A DNA stretch of 64,000 bases, taken from the NCBI GenBank assembly GCA_015680685.1, contig MNCI01009661.1, positions 131,448-195,447 on the forward strand, written 5' to 3'. The notes under the pieces are model-generated. The model was not told the DNA's origin. It saw only the letters and a list, made by a program, of their open reading frames with translations, and searched no databases. Made by a program: the position numbers and the translations under genes. This document shows, piece after piece, positions 46,333 through 58,564 of the stretch. The stretch is from Gnetum montanum. Its lineage: Eukaryota > Streptophyta > Gnetopsida > Gnetales > Gnetaceae. The stretch's first letter is position 1; the number at the start of each line of letters is the position of its first letter.

Positions 46333-48200
46333 TGATGATACTAAACCACTGGTCCCTCAAGAATGCAAGGTGATATATACTCATCCAAATGAGTATGTGC
46401 TTAACTTTACCTTCATCTTGCATTAGGATGAACAACTGTAGTCATGTGACATAGAAGGCAACATTGTAATACCTCTTAATTGATCTATGCCTATGATGTT
46501 GCTTCAAACACTTAAGAAGTTGGGCATCTAAGATCTTCAAGAGGAGTACATTGTGCATGATTACAACTATTGGGACTACCATCCCACTGAAACACAATGT
46601 AGGAGATATTGCCATCAAGAGAAGCACCATGAGTTTTTGAAGAAGAAATGGTTCACCAATTCATTGTTCCTACTTAACCAAGACAACAATAAGGATCCTT
46701 CCTCTGGAGGCTTTCAACATGAAAATTCTCCACAACTTATTACTGGTGATGGGGGTGTGGCCTTGAATCTATGGTTCACTATTAACAATCTAGGTTTAGG
46801 TGAAGATGGTAGTCAAGGCAAGGGCTCCGATAAGCATCAAGATGATAAGAAAACTAATGAATGTGGCTATGATAATTGAAGAGAAGTTGGCAGATACCAT
46901 GGTGGTGGTAGTCCTCCTTCCTCTTCATCCTTTTCATTTGCATCTTTTTCTTCCTCTTCTGGTTCTAAAAAATGCCATAGAAAGAACAATTGTGATGGAG
47001 GTGAATAGTGGAATAATAATGATGATTGCTAGGCCTATAATGATCGAAGGGGTAATAAAGGACATCATCAGTGACAATGAAATAATGATGATGATGAATC
47101 TTTGCTACCAGCTTGAAGCATGTTAAATATTGTAGAGGCTATAAAAATTCCAACTAGGCATGTGAAAGATAGTTGGATCAGATGACTTGATATGAAAAAT
47201 ATTCCCCATATTTGAGGGAGGATATAATTCTAATTCATAGACACATCTTCAAGCTTTTCATGATGCATGTGCCTTACAAAATATTAAGAATGATTGGTAG
47301 AAACTAAAGCTATTTCCTGGTGGAAAGCTTGATCAAGCTAGTGCTTGGAACTAGTACTGGTGCTTAGAACTAGAATCAATCCATTGGTGGAGCACAATGC
47401 TAGAACTATTTAACAACAAGTATTAGACATACTCTAGAGTGTCTAATTTGAGAAGGCAGATCCTTGGATGGAAGCAAGAAAACCATGAACCCTTAGGCAC
47501 CACCATGGGTAGATACTATTCTCTCATACATCAATGCCCTGGCCATGGTTATTCTTAGTGGAAACAACTTCATCATATCATAGATGGATTTAGATTAGAA
47601 ATAAGAGCTCTTGGGGTCTATGCCTAAAGGCGACTATTAGGACTTTGAGCCCATCAAATTCAAAGGCTAATTGAGTAGGTAGAAAAAGAAGAAACAGAGT
47701 TGAGGAAACATGAAAGTGGAGAGGAATACAATAGGGATCCTTCCATCAGAAAAAGGGAGGTTTGATTTTGTGATAGTGAAGAAGAATCACCACTTGATGA
47801 GGTAGTAAATAAAAAGACCTTGTCGATCCAAAAATCTATGTTTGAAATTTAGGCTAAGGTGGATGAAGTATGGGATTCTTTGGATGAAAAATTTTAAACT
47901 ACTTTGAAAATCATCAAAGAAACACAAGAAAAAGTAGTGATTGTAACCGTAGGAGGTGAAAAGAAGCTAAACATGCCTACCAAAGGCATAAGGGCAAGAT
48001 TGTGGTAGTAGATGAAGTTGCGGAAACTAAGTTAGATGACAATAGTGGGTGTGACATATGCCAATATGAACATCCTAAAGGACGTTGCCATATTATGTCA
48101 CACTTACAGAAATCTAAAACGTATGCTATAAATCCATAACTAGTAAGAGGGCAAGCACCCAAAAGGTTGCCTTATCCTCAAGGAAATCCTAGGAAGTTCC
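46333..48200 (+). pseudogene. Athila gag
   Basis: One frame can be followed from about 46333 to 47150 with some stops. It contains CHQEKHHEFLKKKWFTNSLF, an Asp/Gly-rich part and a Ser/Phe-rich run (PPSSSSFSFASFSSSSGS at about 46915). A frame change near 47200 leads to the capsid part (LKLFPGGKLDQASAWN, 47308-47352) and a helical segment to about 47980. A zinc knuckle C-D-I-C-Q-Y-E-H-x4-C lies at 48050-48088, one residue shorter than usual between Cys and His. Confidence 0.7.
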
Positions 48201-48799
48201 ATTAGCAACAATAGTATTATCCAGGTGGAACTCCACCATAATCATATGAACAATATCATTAGTGGTACCAACCACAATCATGGGGGGTGCCACCACCAAG
48301 AGAAAAGGCAACCAAATCCATATGGGTATTATGTTTAGCAACCCTTGTCTCCACATGACTCTTCCAATCACATTTTTCCTTTCCAACATCACTACCATCT
48401 ACCTAAATACTATAGAAATCATTCTTCACATTCTAGAGGGATGCCACATTTTATTCTTATCCTTATCTAGTTTCTACACCTGTTTCTTAAACCTTAACAT
48501 AGCTGCTACCTACTCCATCCATGCAAGGTAAGCCCCTGGCCTAGCTGCAACAACATAATGCTACCAAGGTTGTTAATTCACAATCGGTTCATGAACCAAG
48601 GGGTTGGAACCTCATGCTCATAAAAGACCATTTTCCCAATCTAACAGCCTTACTAATCCCTCATAGACTTAGGCGGATGATCACCTTGCTCCTACTTCAT
48701 CCTCTACAAACCATTCCATCAGGTCCCCTTCAAGCCAAATGCTGCCCAAAATCCATACTTTTATGCTCACCCATGCTATATCTGACTGGATCTAGGATG
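48201..48799 (+). pseudogene. Athila gag C-terminus and linker
   Basis: A Pro/Gln/Tyr-rich coding remnant follows the knuckle. The matching part of the minus-strand relative (63600-64000) is open and Pro-rich (PPQVVPIIPPAPTMQGELPP). Here frames are broken. Confidence 0.5.
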
Positions 48800-49200
48800 G
48801 CAAACTTTCTAGGAAATTAGCTAATCCTGGAAGTCCTCTTATCTATCTATAGATTTTTGGGAATGAACTATGTAAATCTCTTCTTGATTTAGGTTCTGGT
48901 GTAAACTTGATTTCTCATGAGATGTATACTGCTTAGAAGTTGTCACCTCTCAATAAGAGCAATATCATATTGGAATTGGTAGACCAGTCCATCACTATTT
49001 CATTAGGACTAGTCAAAGACATTATGACCACTATTTGTGGGTGGTCTTATCCTACCAATTTCATAGTAATCAAGGTTGAAAACTACAAGGGGGATTTCCG
49101 AATCATTATGGAAAGGGCATGGTTAAGCACTATTGATGTAAGAATGAGCATCAGAGATATTTTTCTAGAGATATCAAAGGAAAATGAATTTTGAAAGATC
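48800..49200 (+). pseudogene. Athila aspartic protease
   Basis: L-L-D-L-G-S-G-V-N-L-I-S at 48880-48915 is the active-site loop (usually D-S-G-S). An open part (48940-49194) includes LGLVKDIMTTICGWSYPTNF and a FRIIMERAWLST end where the relative has FPIIMGRPWLST. It matches the minus-strand copy at 62982-63420 residue by residue for long stretches. Confidence 0.8.
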
Positions 49201-49479
49201 AAGAAGAGACGAGTTTCCTTGCATCACGTATAATGATACAAGGTTCCATTGTGTGCAAAAACTCTAGTCCATGAAATAAGCATCTATTTCTGCATGCAAG
49301 TAGTGTGCACATGAGGTAGATATTCAAAGGTGTTTGTATGCAGTAGCCACAAAACAAGAGGGTACCCAGTGAATGACCACTAATTCTAACAATAGCACAA
49401 ATGTGCATGGAACCTATTGAGAGCCTGACATGTGCTTATGTTGTAGGCATGGATGAACTAGAGCAAGTTCGTCACCAAT

Positions 49480-50520
49480 CCTCTGATGATGAAAAAGATG
49501 ATACCAGTTAGGGAGATTTGGAGATCCCTAAGAATTTTAAACAAGAGCCCCTAAAGTTAAAAGCTCCACTTGCTAGTCTAGAATATGCTATCTTAAAAAA
49601 TTGCAAGTTGGTAATACTTAATGCTAAACTTGCTCCTGAGTAGAAAGCAAAATTGTTGAAAATGATTAACAAATGACCAATAGCCTTTGCTTGGTTATAT
49701 CCTAAACTCACTGGAATTGATCCATGGATATGCTAGCATCAAATTTACACTGATCCATCCATGAAGCCAAGGAGGCAACCACAACAATGGTTGAACCCAA
49801 AATTGAAGCAAATCGTCAAAGAGGAGAATGAGCAACTCATTAAGGCAAGGTTCATCTACCCCATTGCAAATAGTGAGTGGGTCACTCCACTCGTCATAGT
49901 ACCAAAGAGAGGTGGTAAATGATGAGTTTGTATCAAGTTTAGGATGTTAAACATGGCAACATTCAAAGATCATTTTCTGTTGTCATTTATTGATCATGTG
50001 TTGGACACCATATCTGGGCATTGCTATTATAGTTTTGTAGATGGTTATAGTGGCTATAACCAAATCCAGATTGCACTAGAAGATTAGATCAAAATAACAT
50101 TCACAAGTCCTTGGGAAACTTTTGCATATTGTAAGATGCCTTTTGGTCTGTGCAATGCCCCTGCCACTTTCCAACACTTGATCTTAAGTATCTATCAATA
50201 GCAAATAGGTAGCAAAGTGGAAGTCTTCATGGATAACTTCTCCACTTATGATGCTACCTTCAAGAAAGCCTTAAACCACCTTGATAAAGTATTAAAAAGA
50301 TGTGAGGAAATAAATCTATGGCTTAATTAGCAAAAGAGCTATTTCATGATTGAAGAGGACATTGTATTGGGGCACCGAATTTCACAGGAAGGGATTGAGT
50401 TAGACTTGAAAAAGATAAGGATCATTGAAGGAATCACTCATCAACTAGAAATTGTTAAATATGTTTAATCATTCCTTGGATACACTAGTTACTACCACTG
50501 ATTCGTAAATAATTTCTCTA
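49480..50520 (+). pseudogene. Athila reverse transcriptase
   Basis: The blocks are in order: VTPLVIVPKRGGK (49879-49917), IKFRMLNMATFKDHF (49933-49977), the YSFVDGYSGYNQIQIA block (50031-50078), KMPFGLCNAPATFQ (about 50131-50172) and the catalytic V-F-M-D-N-F-S-T-Y at 50223-50249. The second Asp of the active site is Asn. VLGHRISQEGIELDLKKI follows (50365-50420). Stops are scattered. Confidence 0.9.
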
Positions 50521-50589
50521 AGATAGCAAAACTCTTGGTTGAGTTGAAAAAGAAAGATGCTCCCTTCAACTTGACCAAGGAATGTGAAA

Positions 50590-51060
50590 ATTCATTCTAG
50601 AGCCTCAAACAAAAGCTTGTAAAGACTCCAACTCTTTGAGCACCTGACTAGTCTAGACCATTTAATATCATGACAAATGCATCTAACTACACCTTGGGAG
50701 TTATGCTTATGTAGTTGGATGATAAGAAACATCCATATTACATTTATTGCACAAGTCAAAGCATTATGGGTACACAACTAAATTGCACCACCATGAAAAA
50801 AGAATTGATTATGGTGGTGTATGCTCTAGAAAAGTTTAGATACTATGTGCTTGGATAAGTGTTTGTGAACATTGATCAGAGTGCCATATGCTTCCTCGTG
50901 AAGAAGTTAATGGTGAGCCCCCATGTTATATGGTGGCTGGTGATCTTATAGGAATTTGATCTTATAATGATAGATCGAAAGGGGATTGAGAATGTGGTTA
51001 CTGATCACTTGCCTCGATTACAATGGAATAACAAAGAGAAGGAGAGTCTTCTCTCTGACT
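50590..51060 (+). pseudogene. Athila RNase H
   Basis: It contains NIMTNASNYTLGVML (50667-50710), where the first catalytic Asp of TDAS is Asn. TTMKKELIMVVYALEKFRYY (50791-50850) and MIDRKGIENVVTDHLPRL (50970-51023) follow, the last being the usual end before integrase. Confidence 0.85.
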
Positions 51061-52370
51061 AAATTCTGGTTGAACTCCTCTTTACTATTGTAATAAATGA
51101 ACAAATGCCCATAGATCCACTTATCTTTTCACTTAGGAGATGCCACAAGATTTGGATCATATGAAGAAATAATAGTTTCTTCATTGGGCTAAGTGCTTCA
51201 TGGAAATCAATAAACATCTTTATAAGGTATGTGTTGATGGCTTAGTTCATTGGTGCATACCTGATGTAGATCAACTGTACATTCTCTAGGATTCTCATAA
51301 AGGTCCTTTTGGGGGCCACTATGCTAGAAGAAACATGGCCATAAAAATCTTGATGGCAAGATACTATTGGTCCATAATCTTTAGGGACGTCCACCAATTT
51401 TTTTGATCTTGTGAGTGTTGTCAAAGAGATGATGGAATGACTGCATGAATGGAGGGTCCTCAACAGTGGATTCAACCACTGGAACCCTTTGATATATGGG
51501 TCATATATTTCATGGGTCCCATCATACCCATGTCCAATAGGAAAGCATATATAATTGTTGTCATTAACTATTGTAACAAATGGGTAGAAGCAATAGCCAT
51601 CATCGATTGTACATCATCCACTATTGTTCAATTTATATAATAAAATGTTGTAAATAGGTTTAGAATGCCACGTGCATTGATTTCTAACAATAGAACCCAT
51701 TTTATAGGTGCCACTTTTTGAAAACTCATACAACACCTAGGGGTTGAACATAAATTAACAACACCCTATCATCCCCAGGCCAACGGTCAAGTAAAAGTGA
51801 CTAATAGGGAGCTCACAAAGATTCTAACAAGAACTATTAGCAAATATATGAGAGACTGGAGCACAAAAGTCAATGATGCCATTTGGGCCTACCACTTAAC
51901 ATGGAAACTCCCTATTAGCTGCTCTCCCTATGAGTTAGTGTATAGAAAACTTTGAATGCTCCCAATTCAATTCGAGCTCTATACATTCTCAATAGCCTGT
52001 GACCTAGATCTTGACCTAAGTTTGACACAAAAAGAAAGACTAATCAATCCTAATGTTCTAGATGAAAATTGATTGGTGGCCTTGTCTTTGAATGAAGTGC
52101 ACAAGACATTCAACAAAAAACATCATGATCTTAGAATACGAAAAGTGAAATTTCAACTAGGAGATAAGGTTCTCTACTAGAATCCCACACACGTACCTCT
52201 GAAAACCAAATTCCAAACATTGTGGAAAGGGCTTTATATAATTGATAAAAGCTTTCCTTTTGAGTCCATGATCATATACAAACCTAAAAGCTGAAACAAA
52301 AAGTAGTTGTTCAACATCTAATAGATAAAGCTTTTCCACAAGCCAAAGCAAGCCAGTGCAACAAATACCT
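51061..52370 (+). pseudogene. Athila integrase
   Basis: The zinc finger is recognisable from DSHKGPFGGHYARRNMAIKI (51291-51350) to SCECCQRDDG (51411-51437). The core reads DIWVIYFMGPI (51493-51525), with Tyr at the first catalytic Asp, ISNNRTHF (51681-51704), with Asn at the second, and PQANGQVKVTNRE (51774-51812), with Lys at Glu. The C-terminal part with KVKFQLGDKVLY is at 52143-52180. It is inactive. Confidence 0.9.
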
Positions 52371-53984
52371 CAACGAATGGGCAACCACACTCAATTTTAT
52401 GGATCTCCTCCTTTCAACTTAGTCATGGGGGAGATGGCCATTTGTGCTAATCATATACATGGCTCAGTTTTTCTATTTTTTTGTTTTACACATTTTTGTT
52501 TTTACAATTTTTTTATTCTACATCTTTTTGATTTTAAAATTTTTTTCTATTTTACACAATTTTTTGTTTTATACCATTGTTAGTACATTTAAATCTTTCT
52601 TGAGTATTTTACACTTTCTTATATATTTTACTTTATTTTTGGTATGATTTTCTAATTTTTGTTAATAAATGTGCTTTGTGCCAATAGGACAAGGTGGTGC
52701 TATAGTTGCTACTAATGGTGGTTTGTGCTTAATGTTTTATTTGCTAATATTTGGTTTCTATTTTTGAATTTTTGTACCAATGGCTAAGTCTCAGTATCTT
52801 TTTCATGGAATAGGCAATGAGTCCATGACATCGACCCATCCATAAATTCTATGGTTTTCCTTGTATTGGAAGTTTGAGGTCCCTTTTCATTAAATAAAAT
52901 TTTAATAAAATTATGACCTTTGTAGTTTTTGAAATTGGAAAGGATTCAAAGGTTTACATAGGGTGTGACTTCAAGGGGATTCAATACTCTTTGTACTCTT
53001 CTACTTGCTTGGGTGTATGAGTGTTTTCATAGACTTCTTACCATTTTGTGTGAACCAATAATAGGAAGTTCAATAAAATCTTTGCATGGTGTTATTCCCA
53101 TCCAAAAAGAAAAACAAAATAAAATAAAACAAAAAAGAAAAGAAAAAAAATGATGGGAATTTAAAGCACCTCCCCTAGACAAATAAATGGGCCACAAACA
53201 CTGGTTATGAGACTAGAAAGACATGTTACCCATGCCTGAAGGTCCCCTCTAACTAAGTCCCTCTCTCTAACTTTCTGCTTCTCTTTTCTTCTCTTTATGG
53301 AATGGTGGTTGTTCTATAGGAGAACTAGTATGTCTTGAGGGGGTGGATCAATCTTAGAGTGGTGATGTGAAGTCACTGAAAGTGGTTGGTTTGGTCTAGA
53401 CTAAGGATGAATCTTCTTAGGTCATTTAACCACAAATTCATAAGATACTTCTTATGATCTCAATTCAGAATTCCATTCGACTTTCTCCATCATCTCTTTA
53501 TGCTACCCATAACTCACCTTACTATTGGTGTCCATATGCTTGATTTGGTGTCTTTGTCTAATGTACATGAATTCTTGTGTAGAATTTTCCAGGTTTTGGT
53601 CCTAACTTCCATCAACCATTAATCACCTATGGGACCCATGAACTCAGGTAAAATTTATGTAAGGGAAAACAAGGCATGTGCCTACTATGGGGAGGACCCA
53701 CTTGCATATCTCTTGGTTAGGTTCATTAAATACCTTATCCTTAGGCATTCATGCAATCAAAATCTTTTGAACACCCATCTTCTACATCAAACGATGTGCT
53801 CCTTTACATATTTTATTATATACACACATTCTCCTTTAAAGTTTTCAATTTTTGAGCTTTCCAAGACCCTCTTCAATGATTTCATCATATTCTTGGCTTT
53901 TCTAGGACTTCATGGACTCCAAATTTATTCAAAAAGTCCTTGTAATTTTCAAGATATTCAAGTTTGAAAATTTCATCTATGGAC
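52371..53984 (+). other. Athila spacer after integrase
   Basis: It starts with a segment shared with 62830-62690 of the minus-strand relative (FNLVMGEMA... / YNSVMGEKA...). A long T-rich tract with TTTTACA repeats follows (52465-52640). The rest has only short open frames, the longest at 53629-53967, without known motifs. Confidence 0.6.
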
Positions 53985-54085
53985 CTTGTATACAGGGCCT
54001 TGTCAATGGTGTTGATGCATATATGAGGCCCCATATACATGGCCCCATCAACATAGAAAAAAAATAGTATAAATATGCATGACCC
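53985..54085 (+). promoter_or_regulatory. U3-like module inside the element
   Basis: TTGATGCATATATGAGGCCCC then CATGGCCCCATCAACATAG (54010-54055) resembles U3 of the element's own LTRs (45224-45295). TATAAATA follows at 54068-54075. The env-position coding region begins some 400-450 bases further on. It looks like a partial copy of the LTR promoter. Confidence 0.5.
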
Positions 54086-54519
54086 AACTTAGAAATTTTT
54101 CCATTTTCCCACAAACACCAAGGGAGTTTTTCAAACTTTTAGAGCCCATAACTTTCTAACCGTTTGTCCAAATCATTGCATTCTTTGACCTTGTAGCTAT
54201 TGAAGGTAAGCTCTTAGTTGTGGGGGACCACAAATGTGCCATTTTTGACAAACAAATTTTCACCATTTTTTCTAACTCCCACAAAGGTTTAGCTAATAAA
54301 TCAACATTTAAACACCAAATTACAGAAGTTAAACCCTTCCATGGAGCTCCAGTGATAGTTATAATGAAAATTAATTAACAAAATAAGAATAAAATAATCA
54401 ATCTATCATGGTCCAAACTTAGCCAAGTGTAACTAACTAACTAGATAAGGTACTCAAAATGTTCAAAGTTACACATTATATCTACTAATCCATGGATGTG
54501 TTATGACCACAAATGGCAC

Positions 54520-57380
54520 CAAAAGGGAAGCACACATAAGAAGGAGGATCATATCAACAATGGGAGAAATGGCTAAGAATGGAAAGGAACTAAGAACAAG
54601 CCCAGAAAGAACTACTTGCAACCCAAGACATGCATCCTCTTAGGGAAGAGGTCAAGGTGGAATCTATTCATTAGACTCTAGAACCACCACCAGCAACAGA
54701 ACATTCCCATTAGGATGACACACTAGCTCAGCAAGAAAACTTTGAGGTGACCTAGATAGAAGCATGCTTGAATCAAATTAGATCAAGGGAAGTCCAAAAA
54801 ATATTGCTTTAGGAGTTAAAATTTTGCCCTTTCTTGGAGCAAGCACCTAAAGAAATATAGGACCAACTAAAGACCTCTCCTATATGGCCAATTATTACTT
54901 CCACTAGGGAGTGGTACATGGGAGAGACATTCTTATTTTGGAACAATAGGCAGGCTAGCTCAATGGTCAAAATCAAGGACATCTCAGTGTCCTACTCAAT
55001 ACAGGTCATTATTGAAGTGCTTAGGTTGCCAAAAACTAGGCTGAATCTTGCTAAGATTCCAATGCAGGTAGACAATAGCATAAAAAAGGAATGGATGTGA
55101 TGATGCTATGGTGTTGATCATAATGAATTTGATGTGCTCACACTAGCAAAAAGGATCCACTATAAGATTACGGTCTTCCACCTAAATTCCACGGTGAGGC
55201 CCAGCAAGATCACCACCTTTTCTACCTATGAATTTGCTACTTTGAGTGGGAGATTCCCTATTAACCTTCTACAGTTGATCTATCTAAAGATGGAGAAGCA
55301 ATTTAAAGAAAATGAACATGGAGGAAAGGCACTCCCCTTTTCATGCCTCATTAAAAAAATTTATTTGAGAAGAGAGATAGTTCGTTATACTAATGATGCT
55401 ATCAGGAATGCTCCAATTGCTAATTAGATGGATATGATGAAAGAAAAAATGCCTACAATGACCATTCAAGAAGAGGAGCATAAGCCACCGCCTCCACCTA
55501 CCACTCAAACAACTGTGTCAGACATCACTGCAACAACCCAATGGTTGAGTGAATACTAAAAATGGCTCTTGAGCAAATAAGAGCAATGAGCAGGCACAAG
55601 TGGGTGGGACCCACTTGTGTACTAGCTAGCAATGAGTTACCTAAACAAGATGGCCCAAACAGTTAGCTTGATGGGGGGAGATGGATTCATTTTCTTAGCC
55701 CAATGAATGTAGTTGTCCACAAGGTTGAATCCTAGCACTAGAGAGATCACTGTGTCTCTTGTAGAATAGCAACCACTTCCAAAAATATCTAGGAATGCCA
55801 TGAAATTCTTGGTACACTTGGAGGAAGGCAAGGGGCTAACAATGTTGGTGATGCAACACCAAGGGTAGGAGATAGCAGCAGAGGTGATTGTTGATAGAAT
55901 TGCCAAATGCTCAATGCACCTACGACATCTGTACTTCATGTCACTATACTCAAAGATGTGTAGACATTTGCAAGAAGCATAAGTAGGAAAATAAGCATAG
56001 TATAGCATGAAGAACTATTAGATTGACTAGTGGGAACTGAGTAATTTCTTCTTGATGTTTTTGATATTTTGGATAGTATTATTGAAACCTAGTTAGAGTT
56101 GCTAGAGGCAAGGGGTAAAAACATTATCTTGGAGAGACAACTCAAAATAGCCAAGAAGCTAACCGAATGCTTGGCTGCTAAATTTTTTGAATTAAAGCCC
56201 AAATTGTTGATCCTACATTTCTCAACCTAGCATTAACAAAGGATGAAGCTCTTGAATAGCTTCACACCAAACTAAAAGGGATTAAGGATGCAATTAAGAC
56301 GATGGTGTTCTACCAATCCTTGGTAGAGGCTACCTAGCACAAAATTCAAAAGGCCTTGGATCTGACCCTCCAAGAGAATGTGCAACTGACCATAGAAAAC
56401 CATCACCTATGAAATGTTGATGAGCATAAATAATGGTTGACCGAATTTATCCATCAATAGTAGGAGAAACTAGCTAGAGCGAACATAAGATAAGGAGATT
56501 GGTAGATGAAAATAGAAACCTATTCATGGAGGAGGTATGTGCCTTTCTTTAGAAGGCTACAATAGAGGTATCCACCTAGAAATTAGAGGCTTTCAAATTT
56601 GAGAGAGTCAAGGATCATTATAGAGATTAGGTCGATCTACAAAAAGAAGTTAATGAAAAGCACATCTAGTTGGTGAAGGCAAAAGTAAATGAAACCCTCT
56701 AGCAACTACAACAAGGAATAGAAGCTTGGCAACCTATTGTTGATGGGATAGATGCCTACAATAAGGCAGAAATCTATATGAAGGATTTGCAGATTGACAA
56801 GATGAAAAAATACATAGAGCTTGCCAATCTTTAATATGCAAATCTAGCTATGTTGACTATCAAACGACTATGGTTAGAATTGGAGAAGCAAGTGGCCAAC
56901 TCATACTTGTTGTACAAGGTCGAGTTCAAGCACCACAAAGACACCAAGCAAAAGCTTGTTGTGGAAAATTTAGAACTTGAGGTTCTCAAGGGAAAATACA
57001 CTGACCAAAGATTTGTAGCCAATAACCTAGCCAAAAGAATGAATGATTAACAAGAACTACAAAACACAGTCAATGTGTTTGATGTTGAACATAAATAATT
57101 TACTACTTGGTTTGTCAATGTTAAGGAGTTGTTCCCAATAATGCCTTGTCTATGGGATATCCCCATTCCAGCACACATTGGTGATGCTACATGGACTATG
57201 AATGATCCCTAGAGTAAGGAGGAGAAGATGAAGGAATTACTGGATGCCTTTTTCCTTCCATTGAAGGTTGCAGCTATAGTAGGATAGCCACAACTACCTC
57301 AGCCACTACATGTGCCCGAAGCCAATGAAGGTCCTTTAGAACCTTAGAAACCTCCACCACCTTGGACTGTGTAATCTTCA
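54520..57380 (+). pseudogene. Env-position coding region of Athila
   Basis: This lies between integrase and the polypurine tract, where Athila elements carry an extra frame of debated (env-like) role. Coding pieces: TSTREWYMGETFLFWNNRQ (about 54898-54954), ITVFHLNSTVRPSKITTF (55166-55219), GKALPFSCLIKKI (55324-55362), a Pro-rich linker (55485-55510), then a long charged coiled-coil region (56100-57060), for example LAMLTIKRLWLELEKQVANS (56841-56900), and a Pro-rich end (57290-57375). Sequence upstream of 54898 fits less well. No signal peptide or membrane segment could be shown. Many stops fit Trp or Gln by one transition. Confidence 0.65.
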
Positions 57381-57595
57381 CAACTACCTTCATTCCATTA
57401 GAGGATGTGCTATCCAATTTTGAGTTATCATGTCAAGGTGTTCAATTTTATGTCATGAACACCACATTTTTTGTAATGGTGTTGATTTGTACATTTGGGC
57501 ACTTAGTTGTGTCAAGTCAGTTTGTTATGTCAATAGTTAGTCAATAATCCCATACCTTTCCAATTTTGTAGAGGAACTCGAGGATGAGTTTTTAT

Positions 57596-57610
57596 TCAGT
57601 TGTGGGGGTA
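57596..57610 (+). other. Polypurine tract of the Athila element
   Basis: TTCAGTTGTGGGGGTA lies directly before the LTR start TGGTGAAT at 57611. The related minus-strand element has ATGGGGGTA in the same place. Confidence 0.75.
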
Positions 57611-58559
57611 TGGTGAATCATCATTGTGTCATGTTGATGAGACCCTATGGATGTGGCCTTATTGATAGGGCCTCATTGACATGAACCCATCTATGTGGTG
57701 TTGCCCCATCAATAGGGTCGTGTCAACGTAGCATTTGCTATGTCTATGAGGCCTCATTGACATAGCTCTTGAATAAAGTCTATAAATACATGCTCATTAG
57801 CCCTGTTTATGGAATGTCTTATCTTGGTTGTAGTAGAGCTCCTGCAATTTTATCATTTGAGAGTTAGAATATTTCTCTTAGTGTCCATAGTAGGAGTTAG
57901 AAAGTGCACGGATCTTTATTTGAGCACTATTATACTTGAACACACTAGTGTGAATGGTAATAAAGATGAGTCTTTTAATCAAACCTTGTAGCACTTGGAA
58001 TAGATTAAGAATTCATTTATGCATTTATTATTTTCATTAATTAAGCTAAATCAGATTTCAAGTGACTAGTTAATTAATTAAGCTAAATAGATTAAACACA
58101 TAAGTATGATCACTTTAAGTATAAAAATGTATTCACTTGGTAATCCTAATAATGTTATTTCTTGGTTCGCCTAGTAGCATAGTGCTTGGTAATCCCAGTA
58201 GTGGATACATGGGTTCAAGGCATGTATAGAAAGTGGGACTAGATGCTTATGTTAGGAATAGTTAGAGATTAGTTAATTAGTTAAATTAAATTAGTTATTA
58301 AAATACATCAATTCTCTATTTTAAGCACTAGGAGCATAAAACATAATATAATAAAAATCATATGCCTCGATTACACTTAACCATACCTTTGTGCATCACA
58401 AGTGTAATTGAGAAGATAACAAATGACTATTAGGGAAAAGTTCACTTCCTAGAGGACTAATGTGCCTAAAGACATAGAGTCCATGTAATTTGATTGGATC
58501 ATGTATGAATGCTTCATGATTTGTATGGTTGGGTGTAGGGGTACCTCATTCGCTCATCA
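57611..58559 (+). repeat. Athila 3' LTR
   Basis: It starts TGGTGAAT and ends CGCTCATCA. TATAAATA lies at 57781-57788. It aligns with 45200-46159 with many transitions and small gaps. Confidence 0.9.
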
Positions 58560-58564
58560 AGCTC
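58560..58564 (+). repeat. Right target site duplication of the Athila element
   Basis: AGCTC pairs with AGCTT at 45195-45199. Confidence 0.6.

Larger units (their letters stand above)
45200..58559 (+). mobile_element. Full-length Athila-type LTR retrotransposon, 13.4 kb
   Basis: All structural parts are present in order: TSD, 5' LTR, primer site of tRNA-Asp type, gag, protease, RT, RNase H, integrase, spacer with a U3-like module, env-position coding region, polypurine tract, 3' LTR, TSD. Lineage is set by the RT text V-E-V-F-M-D-x-F-S, the tRNA-Asp site and the extra reading frame after integrase. Every catalytic domain examined has lost key residues and many stops occur, so it cannot move by itself. 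The LTRs have diverged clearly. Confidence 0.9.

Noticed and set aside
46800-47126. Second long frame overlapping gag
   Set aside because: It is an out-of-frame shadow of the Athila gag N-terminal part, whose frame carries the family context.
55637-56008. Minus-strand open frame of 123 codons
   Set aside because: It lies opposite the env-position coding region of Athila, shows no domain and is best explained as a shadow frame.
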